Shown: positions 1 to 8,719, counted from the stretch's first letter. The stretch: 64,000 nucleotides of DNA from Klebsiella pneumoniae (GCA_945862315.1 CAMAXW010000006.1:1-64000), one strand, 5' to 3'. Notes: generated from the letters alone by a model not told the origin. Numbers and translations: made by a program.

Positions 1-264
1 CGAGGCATATTTGGCGTTGCTCACCACGATCACCGCCAGCAACCCAATCAGCGCTATCACCAGCGCCAGCCACGGCCGGCCCAACAGCAGCAGCAGCCCG
101 CCTTGAAAGGTCAACCACAAGCCGGCGTGCAGCGCGAGCGTGGCGGGCGGGCGTCGCCAGGGCAGCACCATTGCCGGTGCCAACAATCGCTCTAGCCCCA
201 AGGCCAGCACCACCCCCAGCAACAGCGCCGGCCACACGACGTGCAGGAGCGTCTCAGGGGCCAT
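1..264 (-). CDS. LTA-synthase/sulfatase-like membrane protein, N-terminal fragment
   Basis: This open frame begins at ATG 264 and runs off the left edge of the window, giving 88 codons. It encodes hydrophobic stretches (about residues 5-22, 45-60 and 64-82) and then VVSNAKYAS at the window edge. That pattern resembles the membrane-anchored N-terminus of LTA-synthase-like sulfatase family proteins, which often sit beside glycan genes. The catalytic domain is outside the window. Its ATG overlaps the stop of an upstream mini-ORF in the ATGGCCCCTGA string, as in the other repeat copies. The family call is an inference from topology and the NAKY motif; another multi-spanning protein is possible. 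Confidence 0.5.
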   Translation of the reverse strand, partial: MAPETLLHVVWPALLLGVVLALGLERLLAPAMVLPWRRPPATLALHAGLWLTFQGGLLLLLGRPWLALVIALIGLLAVIVVSNAKYAS

Positions 265-349
265 AGCGCAGCAGCCGCAGAATTCGCCCGGGCACCACCC
301 CCAGCAACAGCGGCGGCCACACGGCGTGCAGGAGTGTCTCAGGGGCCAT
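254..349 (-). CDS. Repeat-generated mini-ORF 2 (31 aa)
   Basis: ATG 349 to TGA 254 encodes a peptide starting MAPETLLHAVWPPLLLG and ending GRILRLLRYGP. It fuses the first residues of the sulfatase-like protein to the last residues of the SDR. Its start overlaps the stop of mini-ORF 1 and its stop overlaps the sulfatase-like start, each by 11 nt. It may only relay ribosomes through the duplicated junction. Whether the peptide is made is unknown. Confidence 0.35.
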   Translation of the reverse strand: MAPETLLHAVWPPLLLGVVPGRILRLLRYGP

Positions 350-434
350 AGCGCAGCAGCCGCAGAATTCGCCCGGACACCAGCTCCAGCAACAGCGGCG
401 GCCACACGGCGTGCAGGAGAGTCTCAGGGGCCAT
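339..434 (-). CDS. Repeat-generated mini-ORF 1 (31 aa)
   Basis: ATG 434 overlaps the SDR stop (424-426) and the frame ends at 339, giving 31 residues nearly identical to mini-ORF 2 (ELVSG in place of GVVPG). It is a product of the 85-bp duplication. It would be translated by termination-reinitiation after the SDR, if at all. Confidence 0.35.
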   Translation of the reverse strand: MAPETLLHAVWPPLLLELVSGRILRLLRYGP

Positions 435-1173
435 AGCGTAGCAATCGCAGGATTCGCCCGGAGACCGCGGCCGGCAACACCGCCAGCCACCAACACCCAA
501 ACGCCAACAACCACGGAAACGTAATGCGCGCGCGATTGGCCGCCAGCCCGCGCCGAATAACCCGCGCCGCCCGCGCTGCCGACCACACGAAGGGCTTGGG
601 CCCCGGCATTGCGCGACACATCGCCGAGTCCACATAGCCCGGCATGACCACATTGACCCAGATCCCCAGCGGGGCAAGACCGCCACGCAAGGCTTCCCCA
701 TAAGCCTTGAGCGCGGCCTTGCTCGCGCTATAGGCGGGCGTCAACGGCAAGCCGTGATAGGCGGCCAGCGAACTCAGCAGCGCAATCTGCCCGCCGCCCC
801 GGTACCGCATGCCGGGCAGCACCGCGTCCACACTCGCCATGGCCGCCACCACGTTGATCTCCAACAGTCGTTCCACGTCTACCCAACGCTCGCTCTCGCC
901 CGCGGGCCCAATGCTGTTATTGACGCCGGCGCAGATGATCAGGAGTTCGGGTTCTTCGCGGCGGGCGACCTGGCGCATCCATTGGTGGTAGGGCACGCGC
1001 GTCGTGGCGTCTACGGTATGACTGACCACGCGCGCGCCCATGGCGCGACACGCCTCCGCCAGCGCCCACAACACTTCGGCGTTACGTCCCTGCAAAATCA
1101 GCGTCACACCGGGCGCGGCGTATTCACGGGCTAGCGCACTGCCCAACCCACCAGTGGCACCGGTGATAAGCAC
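424..1173 (-). CDS. Short-chain dehydrogenase/reductase
   Basis: An SDR of about 249 residues. It has the nucleotide-binding TGATGGLG at the extreme N-terminus, a CAGVNN motif, and the catalytic S...YxxxK as ALLSSLAAYHG and YSASKAALKAYGEALRG. The substrate is unknown; its place in a capsule locus suggests lipid or sugar modification. GTG 1173 leaves almost no residues before the Rossmann glycines, so translation may begin upstream. The only near candidate is CTG 1197, which would overlap the kpsS stop as CTGA. The C-terminus (WLLAFGCWWLAVLPAAVSGR) is hydrophobic, suggesting membrane attachment, and its last codons lie in the 85-bp repeat. Confidence 0.85.
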   Translation of the reverse strand: MLITGATGGLGSALAREYAAPGVTLILQGRNAEVLWALAEACRAMGARVVSHTVDATTRVPYHQWMRQVARREEPELLIICAGVNNSIGPAGESERWVDVERLLEINVVAAMASVDAVLPGMRYRGGGQIALLSSLAAYHGLPLTPAYSASKAALKAYGEALRGGLAPLGIWVNVVMPGYVDSAMCRAMPGPKPFVWSAARAARVIRRGLAANRARITFPWLLAFGCWWLAVLPAAVSGRILRLLRYGP

Positions 1174-1193
1174 GCAGCGCGGCGCGGTGGTGC

Positions 1194-2447
1194 TCAGGGG
1201 GCACCGAGGGGCGGCGTGCTGGCCAGCAGTTCGTCTAGCCGGGTGCGCTCACGCAGCAGCGCGGGCAGTAGTTGCGCCACAGCCAGCGCAATGGCGGGCG
1301 CGGTATAAAAGCCCCCGTTGATCTGGGTGGCATACATCACCGTGCGCCGAAAATTGTCGAACAGCGTCATCTCTGGCGGCTCCCCACCACCCCAAAAATC
1401 ATCCAATGAACCTTGGAACGTAAGCCCCGGCAGATGATAGATGGCCGCCGCGAGCGCCAGTGTTGGGCGCGCCAGTTCCAGCGCCAAACTCCCCACCGTG
1501 CTGTTGACCGTCACCACCCCACGCGCACCCCTCACCAAGGGCAGCAGATCGCCGGTCTCCAGATACACCACGCGGCCGGCCAAATCGTACTGGCGCAGCA
1601 GCCTCTGCAGCTGGCGCTCGTGGCCCTGCCAGCGGTAATCCAACGGATGATTTTTCACCACCAGCAGCGTGTTCGATGGCGCGTGACGCGCGAAAGATTT
1701 CAGCACCAAGTCCAGTAGCTCATGCATGTTCGTGAACGGCGAATGATCCCTAATTTGAGCGTCGCCGTTTAACTGCAACGGTAGAAAAAAATAGGGCTGC
1801 GAGCCCGCCAGACAACGCGCGGCGCGTTGGGCATCCGCCGCGTGACGTGCGCGCAACCGCACGTAGCGCCGCACATAGCCGGCATATTCCAGCGGCGCGC
1901 TGACTTCAGCGTGCGTGCGATAGTGTGGGAACACGAGCGGGTTGAGCAAGCCGGCCACATGGTAGGCCACGTCGTGGAGCGCGCGGGTGGCGAAGGGTTG
2001 GTGAAAGGTCTGCGGCGCGGCGACCGGCGGCAAGCTGGGCGCCACGGCGTGATACCAGTGCGGATCGCGCGGCAAGCGCGAATGCCGATTCACGCCATCG
2101 CCTTCTAGGGTGAACCAATAGGGCCGGAAATAACCTTCCTCCAGCACATGACTACGCACACCCAACTGCGCGGCACTCGCGATCGCCTGCTGGTGCACGG
2201 GCCGGCGGTCGCCAAAAACGAGCAAATCCGTCACCCCGTGGCGCGCACAATAGGCGGCGAAAAATTCGCCTATCTGAGCAGGTGCAACACGACAGTGGGT
2301 GGCAGGTCGTGCGCCCCAATACAGGCAATCCCCCGCGTTGAAATTGAGCTTGAGAACTCGCACGCCCGCCGCTTGCAATGCCTGCGCGAGGCGCGCAAAA
2401 AAAGGACTGCACACACCCTGCAGCAGCACCCAAGTGCGCGGCTTCAT
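1194..2447 (-). CDS. kpsS: Capsule polysaccharide biosynthesis protein, KpsS-like
   Basis: A KpsS/LipB-family protein of 417 residues. In this family the enzyme adds the first beta-Kdo to the lipid acceptor of group 2-type capsules at the inner membrane. Recognisable features are the start MKPRTWVLLQGVCSPFFARL, the motif LEEGYFRPYWFTLEGDGVN, a KNHPLDYRW segment and the VNSTVGSLAL segment near the C-terminus. I chose ATG 2447 rather than the longer frame from 2498 because it overlaps the upstream KpsC-fusion stop as ATGA and gives the usual family N-terminus. It is followed directly by the SDR. Confidence in the family is high; the exact sugar is inferred. Confidence 0.85.
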   Translation of the reverse strand: MKPRTWVLLQGVCSPFFARLAQALQAAGVRVLKLNFNAGDCLYWGARPATHCRVAPAQIGEFFAAYCARHGVTDLLVFGDRRPVHQQAIASAAQLGVRSHVLEEGYFRPYWFTLEGDGVNRHSRLPRDPHWYHAVAPSLPPVAAPQTFHQPFATRALHDVAYHVAGLLNPLVFPHYRTHAEVSAPLEYAGYVRRYVRLRARHAADAQRAARCLAGSQPYFFLPLQLNGDAQIRDHSPFTNMHELLDLVLKSFARHAPSNTLLVVKNHPLDYRWQGHERQLQRLLRQYDLAGRVVYLETGDLLPLVRGARGVVTVNSTVGSLALELARPTLALAAAIYHLPGLTFQGSLDDFWGGGEPPEMTLFDNFRRTVMYATQINGGFYTAPAIALAVAQLLPALLRERTRLDELLASTPPLGAP

Positions 2448-4615
2448 CGTACCCCCACCACGCGCCGCAACAGCGCCCGCCACAGACCGCGCCACCACGG
2501 CGCGCCGCGCCGATGGGCTTCATCCCGCCACGCGCGCAACTCGGCCAGTGCGTGTTCTGGGGAGGTCTGCTCGCCGGTGGTGCGACTGAAATACACCGGG
2601 TAGCGCAGCAGTGTCGCCGCCACCAGTTCGTCGAGAGAACGCCGCCGCGTGCGCCGAGCCAGCGGATACATATCGTGGGTCAGACCCCAGCCAGCGTAAA
2701 AGGGTACGCCATAGCAGGTCACCGGCTTGCCGCGCAGCAGGGCTTCAAAACCGGTGAGAGAGGTCAGCACGTGGACTTCATCCACGCTGGCAAACAGCGC
2801 GTGCAGGTTCACGTGGGTCACCACGGCATCGGCCAGTGCTGCGATTTGCGCGGCCGCGCCATCCGCGACTCGCAAGCCTGCCAGAACGTCGGGATGGGGC
2901 TTGTAGACGATAAACGCCGCCGGGGCGGCGGCCCGCACCGCCTGCATCAGCGCGAGATTGGTTTTGATCACCGGCGCACCCGCGCGCAACGAAGCGTCAC
3001 TCTCCACCTGACCGGGCACCAAAATAACCCGCAACACCTGTGCCGGCCGCGACCACGATGCCCCGGCGAGGTTGTATTTGGTCAGGCCATCCGCCACCAC
3101 TTGCGCGCGCAACCGTGCTGCGCGCACGCACTCCGCCGGGCTGAAATCGGCACTCTCCAGCCACCCTTCCAAATCGCTAGTGCGGGTCGCGTCGTAGTAC
3201 AAACCCCGCCGGTCGACCACCCACGACAGCGGCGCGGTGAGTTCCGCGCCCAGACCCACCGAGCGCAAAAAGCCGTCTTCCACCCGCAAGACCACGAGAT
3301 CTGGGCGGGCCGTCAGCACCGTGGGGTCGTTGCCCCAACACGCCACCGTAGCCCCGGGCGGGATCCAATCTAGACCCGCAACAAAGCGCACGTGCGACTC
3401 CGGCAGCGCCGCGGCCAAAGCTGCCTGCTTCCAGCGCGAGAACCCCACGGCGTAAACGTGCGGTAGGGCGGGGGCCGTGAGCCACGGTGCCAACACGGCA
3501 AAATGCGCCGCCCAAGTGGGCGTGACAAACGGCGGGCGTGGCGCGCGCGCCGCTGCGACATCGAGGGTGGCGCAGGCACTAATGGCCTGCGTCCACGCCG
3601 CCACATCGTGCGGCGCCAAATACTGGGGATGGTCGCCCGCGATTTCGCGAAACACCGCTAAATCGCTGGCGATAACCGGCACACCCAACCCCAACGCTTC
3701 CACCAACGGCAGGCCGTACCCCTCCGCAAAAGACGGAAACAGCAGGGCTTGGGCGTGCGCAACCCAAGTGACTAATTGGGCGTCGCTGCAGGCGTCAAGC
3801 GCCAGCACAAAATCGCCGCGCGCAGCCCCGGCGTGCAGGTCCTTGAGTGTTTGTTCGTAAAGCCAACCGGGTTGGCCTACCACCACCAAACGGGGCGTTA
3901 GTGGCCCCAACTGGGCCCGCAGCGCTTGCCAGACCCTCACCAGCAGGGCGTGATTTTTACGCGGCTCCAGCGTGCCCAGCACCACAAAATAAGGCGTCGC
4001 CAACGGGCGGGGCGAGGTGCCTGAGAGCGTTAACCCCACGCCTAAATGTGCCACGACTACCGGTGGCACAGGCAAATGCTGGTCGGCCGCCCAACTGCGC
4101 AGCGCCGTGTGGGTTGCGGCCGAGTTGCACACCACGCCAGTGGCCAACGAGAGCGCCTGCCGCAGGCGTGCCGCGTGCCGCTGGGCCTCCCCGAGGCGAC
4201 AAAATTCCGGGTGAGTTAAGGGGATGAGGTCGTGAATCATGACCAGCAGCCGCCAGCCCTGCCGGCGCACCAAGCGGCGATAGCTCGCGGCGTCCAGTCC
4301 GCCGTGCCCGGTATGGATTAACAATCCCTCGCGCGGCGCGGCGCACAGTGCCGCCCGCAAGCTCCCCACCGCCACCCAAAAATAGCCGAGCAGGCGCGGC
4401 GAAGGCGCTTGCAGCCAGCGAAACAGGGCGGCGGATTCACGCCTAGGCAGCAAATGCGCGCGTCCCGCCCAGCGCACCAAGGCACGTGCGCGGTGCTCAA
4501 AATGGTCGACGTAAGCTAGGCCCACGCGGTCGATTCCGGTCGGCAGACGGGCAGCCGACAGGCGCGCGACCAAGCGCGTGACGTCGATAACAATGGGCGT
4601 GTCGGTGGCTGTCAC
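2444..4615 (-). CDS. GT4 glycosyltransferase fused to a single KpsC module
   Basis: A two-part protein of about 723 residues. Residues 1 to about 380 form a GT-B, family-4-type glycosyltransferase: VVLGTLEPRKNHALL, then FPSFAEGYGLPLVEALGLG, the nucleotide-sugar EX7E region. Residues about 385-700 form one KpsC-type Kdo-transferase module: YAVGFSRWK, VLRVEDGFLRSVGLGAEL, YYDATRTSDLE, KPHPDV and TGFEALLRGKPVTCYG. Known KpsC carries two Kdo-transferase modules, so here a GT4 domain takes the place of one. GTG 4615 was chosen for the GAGG eight bases upstream; an alternative GTG at 4636 has no such site. The stop overlaps kpsS by ATGA. The product is probably a capsule linker or repeat glycosyltransferase. 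Confidence 0.85.
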   Translation of the reverse strand: MTATDTPIVIDVTRLVARLSAARLPTGIDRVGLAYVDHFEHRARALVRWAGRAHLLPRRESAALFRWLQAPSPRLLGYFWVAVGSLRAALCAAPREGLLIHTGHGGLDAASYRRLVRRQGWRLLVMIHDLIPLTHPEFCRLGEAQRHAARLRQALSLATGVVCNSAATHTALRSWAADQHLPVPPVVVAHLGVGLTLSGTSPRPLATPYFVVLGTLEPRKNHALLVRVWQALRAQLGPLTPRLVVVGQPGWLYEQTLKDLHAGAARGDFVLALDACSDAQLVTWVAHAQALLFPSFAEGYGLPLVEALGLGVPVIASDLAVFREIAGDHPQYLAPHDVAAWTQAISACATLDVAAARAPRPPFVTPTWAAHFAVLAPWLTAPALPHVYAVGFSRWKQAALAAALPESHVRFVAGLDWIPPGATVACWGNDPTVLTARPDLVVLRVEDGFLRSVGLGAELTAPLSWVVDRRGLYYDATRTSDLEGWLESADFSPAECVRAARLRAQVVADGLTKYNLAGASWSRPAQVLRVILVPGQVESDASLRAGAPVIKTNLALMQAVRAAAPAAFIVYKPHPDVLAGLRVADGAAAQIAALADAVVTHVNLHALFASVDEVHVLTSLTGFEALLRGKPVTCYGVPFYAGWGLTHDMYPLARRTRRRSLDELVAATLLRYPVYFSRTTGEQTSPEHALAELRAWRDEAHRRGAPWWRGLWRALLRRVVGVR

Positions 4616-4718
4616 CGCGCGCGCCTCAGCCAGCACGCCGGACGCCGAGTCCCAGCGCCAGCAACTGAGTCCTCAGCCGGCGATCCTTGATCCTAGACGC
4701 TGACATGCCCGCCGCCGC

Positions 4719-5891
4719 CTAACGCGTTGCATTCACAACGGTCATTGCGGGGTAAAAAGCACCCACCACGATGTTCACGAATTTCTGGAGTTCGGCGGCT
4801 GGGGAATTGGCCACATACAGCACGTCGCTATTGGCCATGGGGAAGTTCTGCGCGATGAAAAACGCGGTGGGGTCGCGGAGGTCAATTTGATAAATCACCG
4901 GCACTTTGCCCTCGGCGTTAACGCTGGGCGCCTCGGCCCAATTGAGCGCCGCGGGATCCTCGTAGCGGAACACAAACAGGCCCTTCGCATCGGCGCGGCT
5001 ATCGTTCATGCCGCCGGCGCGCGCCAACGCCTGCGCCAAGGAAATACCCTGCGCCTCAAAATTGATTTCCTCACTTTTGCCGGCCGCGCCCAACATGGTG
5101 AAGCTCAGCGGCTGGAACAATGCAGTCACCACATCCCCGGCCTGCATGAAAATGTTCTGCTGCGGATCTTGAATGATTTTCTCCAAGGGCAGACCGCGCA
5201 CCTGCGTGCCGCGGGAAACCTGCACCGTGGTGCGGTCTACCGACTGCTTGACGCCACCGCCAGCCGCCAGCGCATCGAGCAACCGTTCACCCTTGGCGGT
5301 GAGCGGCATCCGGGTGCTGGTGAGCACATCTCCCACCACGGTGACGTTGGCGGTGTTATTGCGAATGGTCCGCACCAACACCTGCGGCTGATTCGCCTTG
5401 CCCTCCAAACGCGCGGCGATGTCGGCCTCGATTTCCGCAGCGCACCGCCCAGCGGCCTGCACCGCGCCGGTGAACGGCAGGGTGATCGTGCCTTTGCTGT
5501 TAACCATTTGCTCCGGAAAATTCACCATCCCGGCGTTGGCTGGCCCAAAACGTGGGTCGACCGTCATTTGGTTACCAAACAGCAGGGCCGGCGGGGCTTC
5601 CCACACCGAGACTTCGATCACATCGCCTTTGCCGATCACCGGCTCGTAGCCCACCCCCATACCGAAGGCCTCGGCGAAGGACTGCTGTTTGCGCGAGGCG
5701 GTGAGTTGGCGGGTAATCTCATCGGTGACCGCCACCAAACGCACGCCTGGGAGCCCGGCCTTTTGTTGGTGTTCTTCCACCTGTTGCCGACTGGGGCCTG
5801 AGGTCGGCAGCCAAGCAGGCCAGGTGCTACAGCCTGTGAGCGGCAGCGCACACCAGAGCAAAAGCGTTCGAAAAGTCAGACGATATGGCAA
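4719..5891 (-). CDS. Polysaccharide export outer-membrane lipoprotein (Wza/KpsD-like)
   Basis: A 390-residue protein beginning at TTG 5891, chosen because GAGG lies nine bases upstream and the start falls just before a lipoprotein signal (LTFRTLLLWCALPLTGC, lipobox LTGC). The mature part has a poly_export-like segment (GYEPVIGKGDVIEVSVWEAP; GTITLPFTGAVQAAGR) followed by SLBB-like repeats (ANVTVVGDV..TRMPLTAKGERLLDALAAGGG and a later FTMLGAAGK..SLAQALARAGG). The family forms the outer-membrane portal for capsule or exopolysaccharide. A frame extends upstream to 6032 but adds an implausible N-terminus. It is transcribed towards the GT4-KpsC fusion, 103 bases away. Confidence 0.88.
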   Translation of the reverse strand: MPYRLTFRTLLLWCALPLTGCSTWPAWLPTSGPSRQQVEEHQQKAGLPGVRLVAVTDEITRQLTASRKQQSFAEAFGMGVGYEPVIGKGDVIEVSVWEAPPALLFGNQMTVDPRFGPANAGMVNFPEQMVNSKGTITLPFTGAVQAAGRCAAEIEADIAARLEGKANQPQVLVRTIRNNTANVTVVGDVLTSTRMPLTAKGERLLDALAAGGGVKQSVDRTTVQVSRGTQVRGLPLEKIIQDPQQNIFMQAGDVVTALFQPLSFTMLGAAGKSEEINFEAQGISLAQALARAGGMNDSRADAKGLFVFRYEDPAALNWAEAPSVNAEGKVPVIYQIDLRDPTAFFIAQNFPMANSDVLYVANSPAAELQKFVNIVVGAFYPAMTVVNATR

Positions 5892-6089
5892 CCTGTGGGA
5901 CCTCGAGAATAAAGCGGGATGGTGTGGTGGGTCGCACAGCGTGGGGCAAAACGTGCCGCGCAGCGCTTTAACAGTGCGCCCCGTAGACGCAAATTTTAGG
6001 ACTCCGACCCTGAGGAATACACAGGCAGGCAAGCACTGTCAACGCTGCGCGCCACCGTCGCGGTTTGCTAGTTGCGCAGCAGATGAGAA

Positions 6090-6121
6090 AAATCTTTCAA
6101 CTACTCGACATTTAAAGATTT
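6090..6121. promoter_or_regulatory. Inverted repeat in an AT-rich divergent intergenic region
   Basis: A perfect 8-bp inverted repeat, AAATCTTT (6090-6097) and AAAGATTT (6114-6121), separated by 16 bases. It lies in an AT-rich patch between the minus-strand export gene and the plus-strand GT2. The spacing and position suit an operator for divergent polysaccharide genes. No regulator is identified. Confidence 0.35.
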
Positions 6122-6168
6122 AAGCTCAGCCTCACCGATCGCAGACCCAACTCAAGGAAGCGCCTACC

Positions 6169-7413
6169 TTGCTGTCACTCTCCATCGTCATGCCCACGCT
6201 GAACCAGCGCGCGTTTATCGCGGAGGCGGTGCGCAGCGTGTTTGCCCAGGACTTGCCGGGGCTAGAACTGGTGGTGGCCGACGGCGGTTCGTGCGATGGC
6301 ACGCCATCCCTGCTGGCCGAACTTGCCGAGCAACACCCTGGACGCTTGCGGTGGGTATCAGCGCCGGACAGCGGGCCGGCGGCGGCGGTCAATCGGGCCG
6401 TGGCCTTGGCCGAGGGCGAGGTAATCGGCTGGTTGAATTCCGATGACTGTTACACGCTGGGGGCGGCGGCCCGTGCGCTAACGCTGTTCCAGCGTGACCC
6501 GGCCTTGGTGATGGTCTACGGGGCTGGTGAGCATATTGACGTCCAGAGCCGCGTACTGGGGCCCTACCCCACGCGCCCGCCCGCCACCCCGCGCGCCGCT
6601 TTCGCCGAGGGTTGTTTTATCTGCCAGCCCACGGCGTTTTTTCGACGGGCGATTTTTCTGGCCTTGGGCGGACTGGATGAAGCGCTGCACGCAGCGTTTG
6701 ATTTCGACCTGTGGCTGCGCCTGTTTGCAGCGCATCCAGGCCAAGTGGGTTGGGTGCCGCAGGTGCAGGCGCAATCACGCTTACATGGGGACAGCATCAC
6801 CGCGCGCCAACGCGAGGGCGTGGCTTTAGAAGGCCTGCAGGTGTTGCATCGTCATTTGGGCTACGCGCCACCCCACTGGCTGCTCACGCATATCGCTGAG
6901 CGCTGTGCCCAGCACCCCTTTGGGCCGGACCGCACCGATCTGCCAGCAGAATTGGCGCACTTCGCAGCCCGCGCCGAAGCGCTGTTAAGCCCCGCTGACC
7001 GGCAGTTGGTGACTCAGAGATTGGCGCAAAACCGGGCCTTGCAGCTCGCCACACCCGACCTTTACGCCGATATATGGCCGGACGGTTGGGCGCCGCGCAC
7101 TTTGGAAATTCGCCTGCGCCAGTCCACCCCGCCCGCGATGGGGCTGCGTATCAGCGGTACTCACGCCCATCCCGCCGGGGGGCGCACACAGCTCATCGCC
7201 AACGCGCCAGACGGCCAAACTTTTAGGGTGATATTGGCGCATGCCGGCCCTTTCGAGTGGACGCTGCCCATTACCGAGCGCCTACCGGACGCCCGGTTGG
7301 TGTACCGCATTACCGCCGACCGCATCTTTGTGCCGGCAGCCCTCGATGCCCAGAGCACGGACACCCGCGAACTGGCTTGGCGGCTAGACCACTTGGCGCT
7401 GGATTTAGCGTAA
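6169..7413 (+). CDS. Family-2 glycosyltransferase
   Basis: A 414-residue GT-A protein. The N-terminal 230 residues show LSIVMPTLNQRAFIAEAVRSV, VVADGGSCDGT and the acidic GWLNSDD motif (about residues 87-93), then the FDFDLWLRLFA helix typical of family-2 enzymes. The C-terminal 180 residues are not recognised and may be an accessory beta-rich domain. Translation starts at TTG 6169, with AAGGAAG eight bases upstream. It is divergent from the export lipoprotein gene and likely adds a sugar to the locus polysaccharide. Donor and acceptor are unknown. Confidence 0.85.
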   Translation: MLSLSIVMPTLNQRAFIAEAVRSVFAQDLPGLELVVADGGSCDGTPSLLAELAEQHPGRLRWVSAPDSGPAAAVNRAVALAEGEVIGWLNSDDCYTLGAAARALTLFQRDPALVMVYGAGEHIDVQSRVLGPYPTRPPATPRAAFAEGCFICQPTAFFRRAIFLALGGLDEALHAAFDFDLWLRLFAAHPGQVGWVPQVQAQSRLHGDSITARQREGVALEGLQVLHRHLGYAPPHWLLTHIAERCAQHPFGPDRTDLPAELAHFAARAEALLSPADRQLVTQRLAQNRALQLATPDLYADIWPDGWAPRTLEIRLRQSTPPAMGLRISGTHAHPAGGRTQLIANAPDGQTFRVILAHAGPFEWTLPITERLPDARLVYRITADRIFVPAALDAQSTDTRELAWRLDHLALDLA

Positions 7414-7429
7414 ACCCGCGGCGTGTGCC

Positions 7430-8719
7430 TCACAGCACATCGCGCAGCCGGTAATACAACATCGCCAACATCAGCGATGGGGTGCGCAGCCAACGGCCGC
7501 CGGGAAAAGTGCGATGGGGAATGCGCGCAAAAACGTCGAGTCGCGAAGCGTCGCCGGCGATCGCCTCGGCCATGAGGCGCCCCGCCAAACCGGTAATCGC
7601 CATGCCGTGTCCGGAGAATCCCTGCGCAAAATAGAGATTGCTTTCCAGCCGCCCAAAATGCGGCGCACGGTTGATCGTGATATCCACAAAGCCACCCCAC
7701 GCATAGTCCACGCGCACGTCGGCGAGGCTGGGGAAAACTGCCACCATCCGGCGCCGCATGGAGGCCGCCAGATCCGGTGGCGTAATGCCGGAGTAACTCA
7801 CCCGCCCGCCAAACAACAGTCGGTGGTCGGCCGAGCGCCGAAAATAATCCAGCACGAAATTGCTGTCGGTCACCGCCGCATCGCTGGGCAGCAGTGCCTG
7901 AGCACGCGCAGCACCCAGCGGTTCGCTCGCGATGATGTAGGTACCCACGGGCATGATGCGGGCGTCTAGCTCTGGTACCAGCGGCCCAAGACTCGCGTTG
8001 CCGGCAAACACCAGTTGTCGGGCGTGCACTTGCCCCAGCGCCGTGTGCACCACGGGCGTGGCCCCACGGGTGACTCGCAGGGCGAGCGAATTTTCGTAGA
8101 TTCTAACCCCGGCTGCGCGGGCTGCTTGCGCCAAGCCCACGGTAAAATTGAGGGGGTGTAGATGACCCGCGCTGGGGTCAAACAAACCGGCCAGATAGCG
8201 CGGGCTCACAATATGCGCGGCGAGCGCCGCACCTTCTAGCCATTCAAGGTTGGAGTAGCCGTAGTCCTTGACGAGGCTAGCCTGATAGCGCGCGAGCTCG
8301 GCCACCTGGCGGGGCTTTATCGCCACGTGCAGCTGCCCGGCGCGCCAGTCGCAATCGATGGCGTAGCGTGTGACTCGCTGCTGAACTAAAGCCACGGCCT
8401 CCAGCGACATATCCCACAGCTGCTGGGCATCAGCGCGGTTGGTCAGTTGCGCTAGGGTGTCTATTTCGCAGGCATAGCCGGCAATCACCTGCCCGCCGCT
8501 GCGCCCCGACGCACCCCAGCCGATGCTGCGGCCTTCTAGCACCACCACTTCAAAGCCCCGCTCAGCGAGTTCCAGCGCACTCGACAGGCCCGTGATACCC
8601 CCGCCAATAATGCACACATCGCACCGCATCTCCCCCGCCAGCGCGGGCAGGCCCGTAAACGGGTGCGCGGACGCCGCGTAGTAGGAGTCGACCGGCGAAG
8701 TAGCAGCAAGAGTAGACAT
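7430..8719 (-). CDS. FAD-dependent amine oxidoreductase, gamma-glutamylputrescine oxidase-like
   Basis: A DAO-family flavoprotein of 429 residues. The start MSTLAATSPVDSYYAAS matches PuuB-type oxidases, which begin with a short SYYAAS segment; hence ATG 8719 rather than GTG 8764. The FAD-binding CDVCIIGGGITGLSSALELAERGFEVVVLE and GWGASGRSGGQV follow. A C-terminal FAD segment (YAWGGFVDITINRAPHFG..YFAQGFSGHGMAITGLAG) is intact. The family oxidises gamma-glutamylputrescine or related amines. It is divergent from a PuuA-like ligase and an aminotransferase, which supports polyamine or amine catabolism. The exact amine is not shown by sequence. Confidence 0.85.
   Translation of the reverse strand: MSTLAATSPVDSYYAASAHPFTGLPALAGEMRCDVCIIGGGITGLSSALELAERGFEVVVLEGRSIGWGASGRSGGQVIAGYACEIDTLAQLTNRADAQQLWDMSLEAVALVQQRVTRYAIDCDWRAGQLHVAIKPRQVAELARYQASLVKDYGYSNLEWLEGAALAAHIVSPRYLAGLFDPSAGHLHPLNFTVGLAQAARAAGVRIYENSLALRVTRGATPVVHTALGQVHARQLVFAGNASLGPLVPELDARIMPVGTYIIASEPLGAARAQALLPSDAAVTDSNFVLDYFRRSADHRLLFGGRVSYSGITPPDLAASMRRRMVAVFPSLADVRVDYAWGGFVDITINRAPHFGRLESNLYFAQGFSGHGMAITGLAGRLMAEAIAGDASRLDVFARIPHRTFPGGRWLRTPSLMLAMLYYRLRDVL

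Larger units (their letters stand above)
209..462. repeat. Tandem 85-bp repeat, about three copies, on a gene junction
   Basis: The string gtctcaggggccatagc recurs at 251, 336 and 421, a period of exactly 85 bp. A left half-copy (209-250) and a right half-copy (421-462) complete the original unit, so two extra copies were inserted. On the minus strand each unit carries the end of the SDR frame (ILRLLRYGP-stop) and the start of the next gene (ATGGCCCCTGAG) in an 11-nt overlap. Because 85 is not a multiple of three, each copy shifts the frame and creates a short stop/start-coupled ORF. Confidence 0.9.

Noticed and set aside
2378-3373. 331-codon plus-strand frame opposite the KpsC fusion
   Set aside because: It is antisense to a clear gene; GC-rich DNA gives long open antisense frames, and the product has no recognisable motif.
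4887-5801. 304-codon plus-strand frame opposite the export lipoprotein
   Set aside because: Antisense shadow of the Wza-like gene with no motif of its own.
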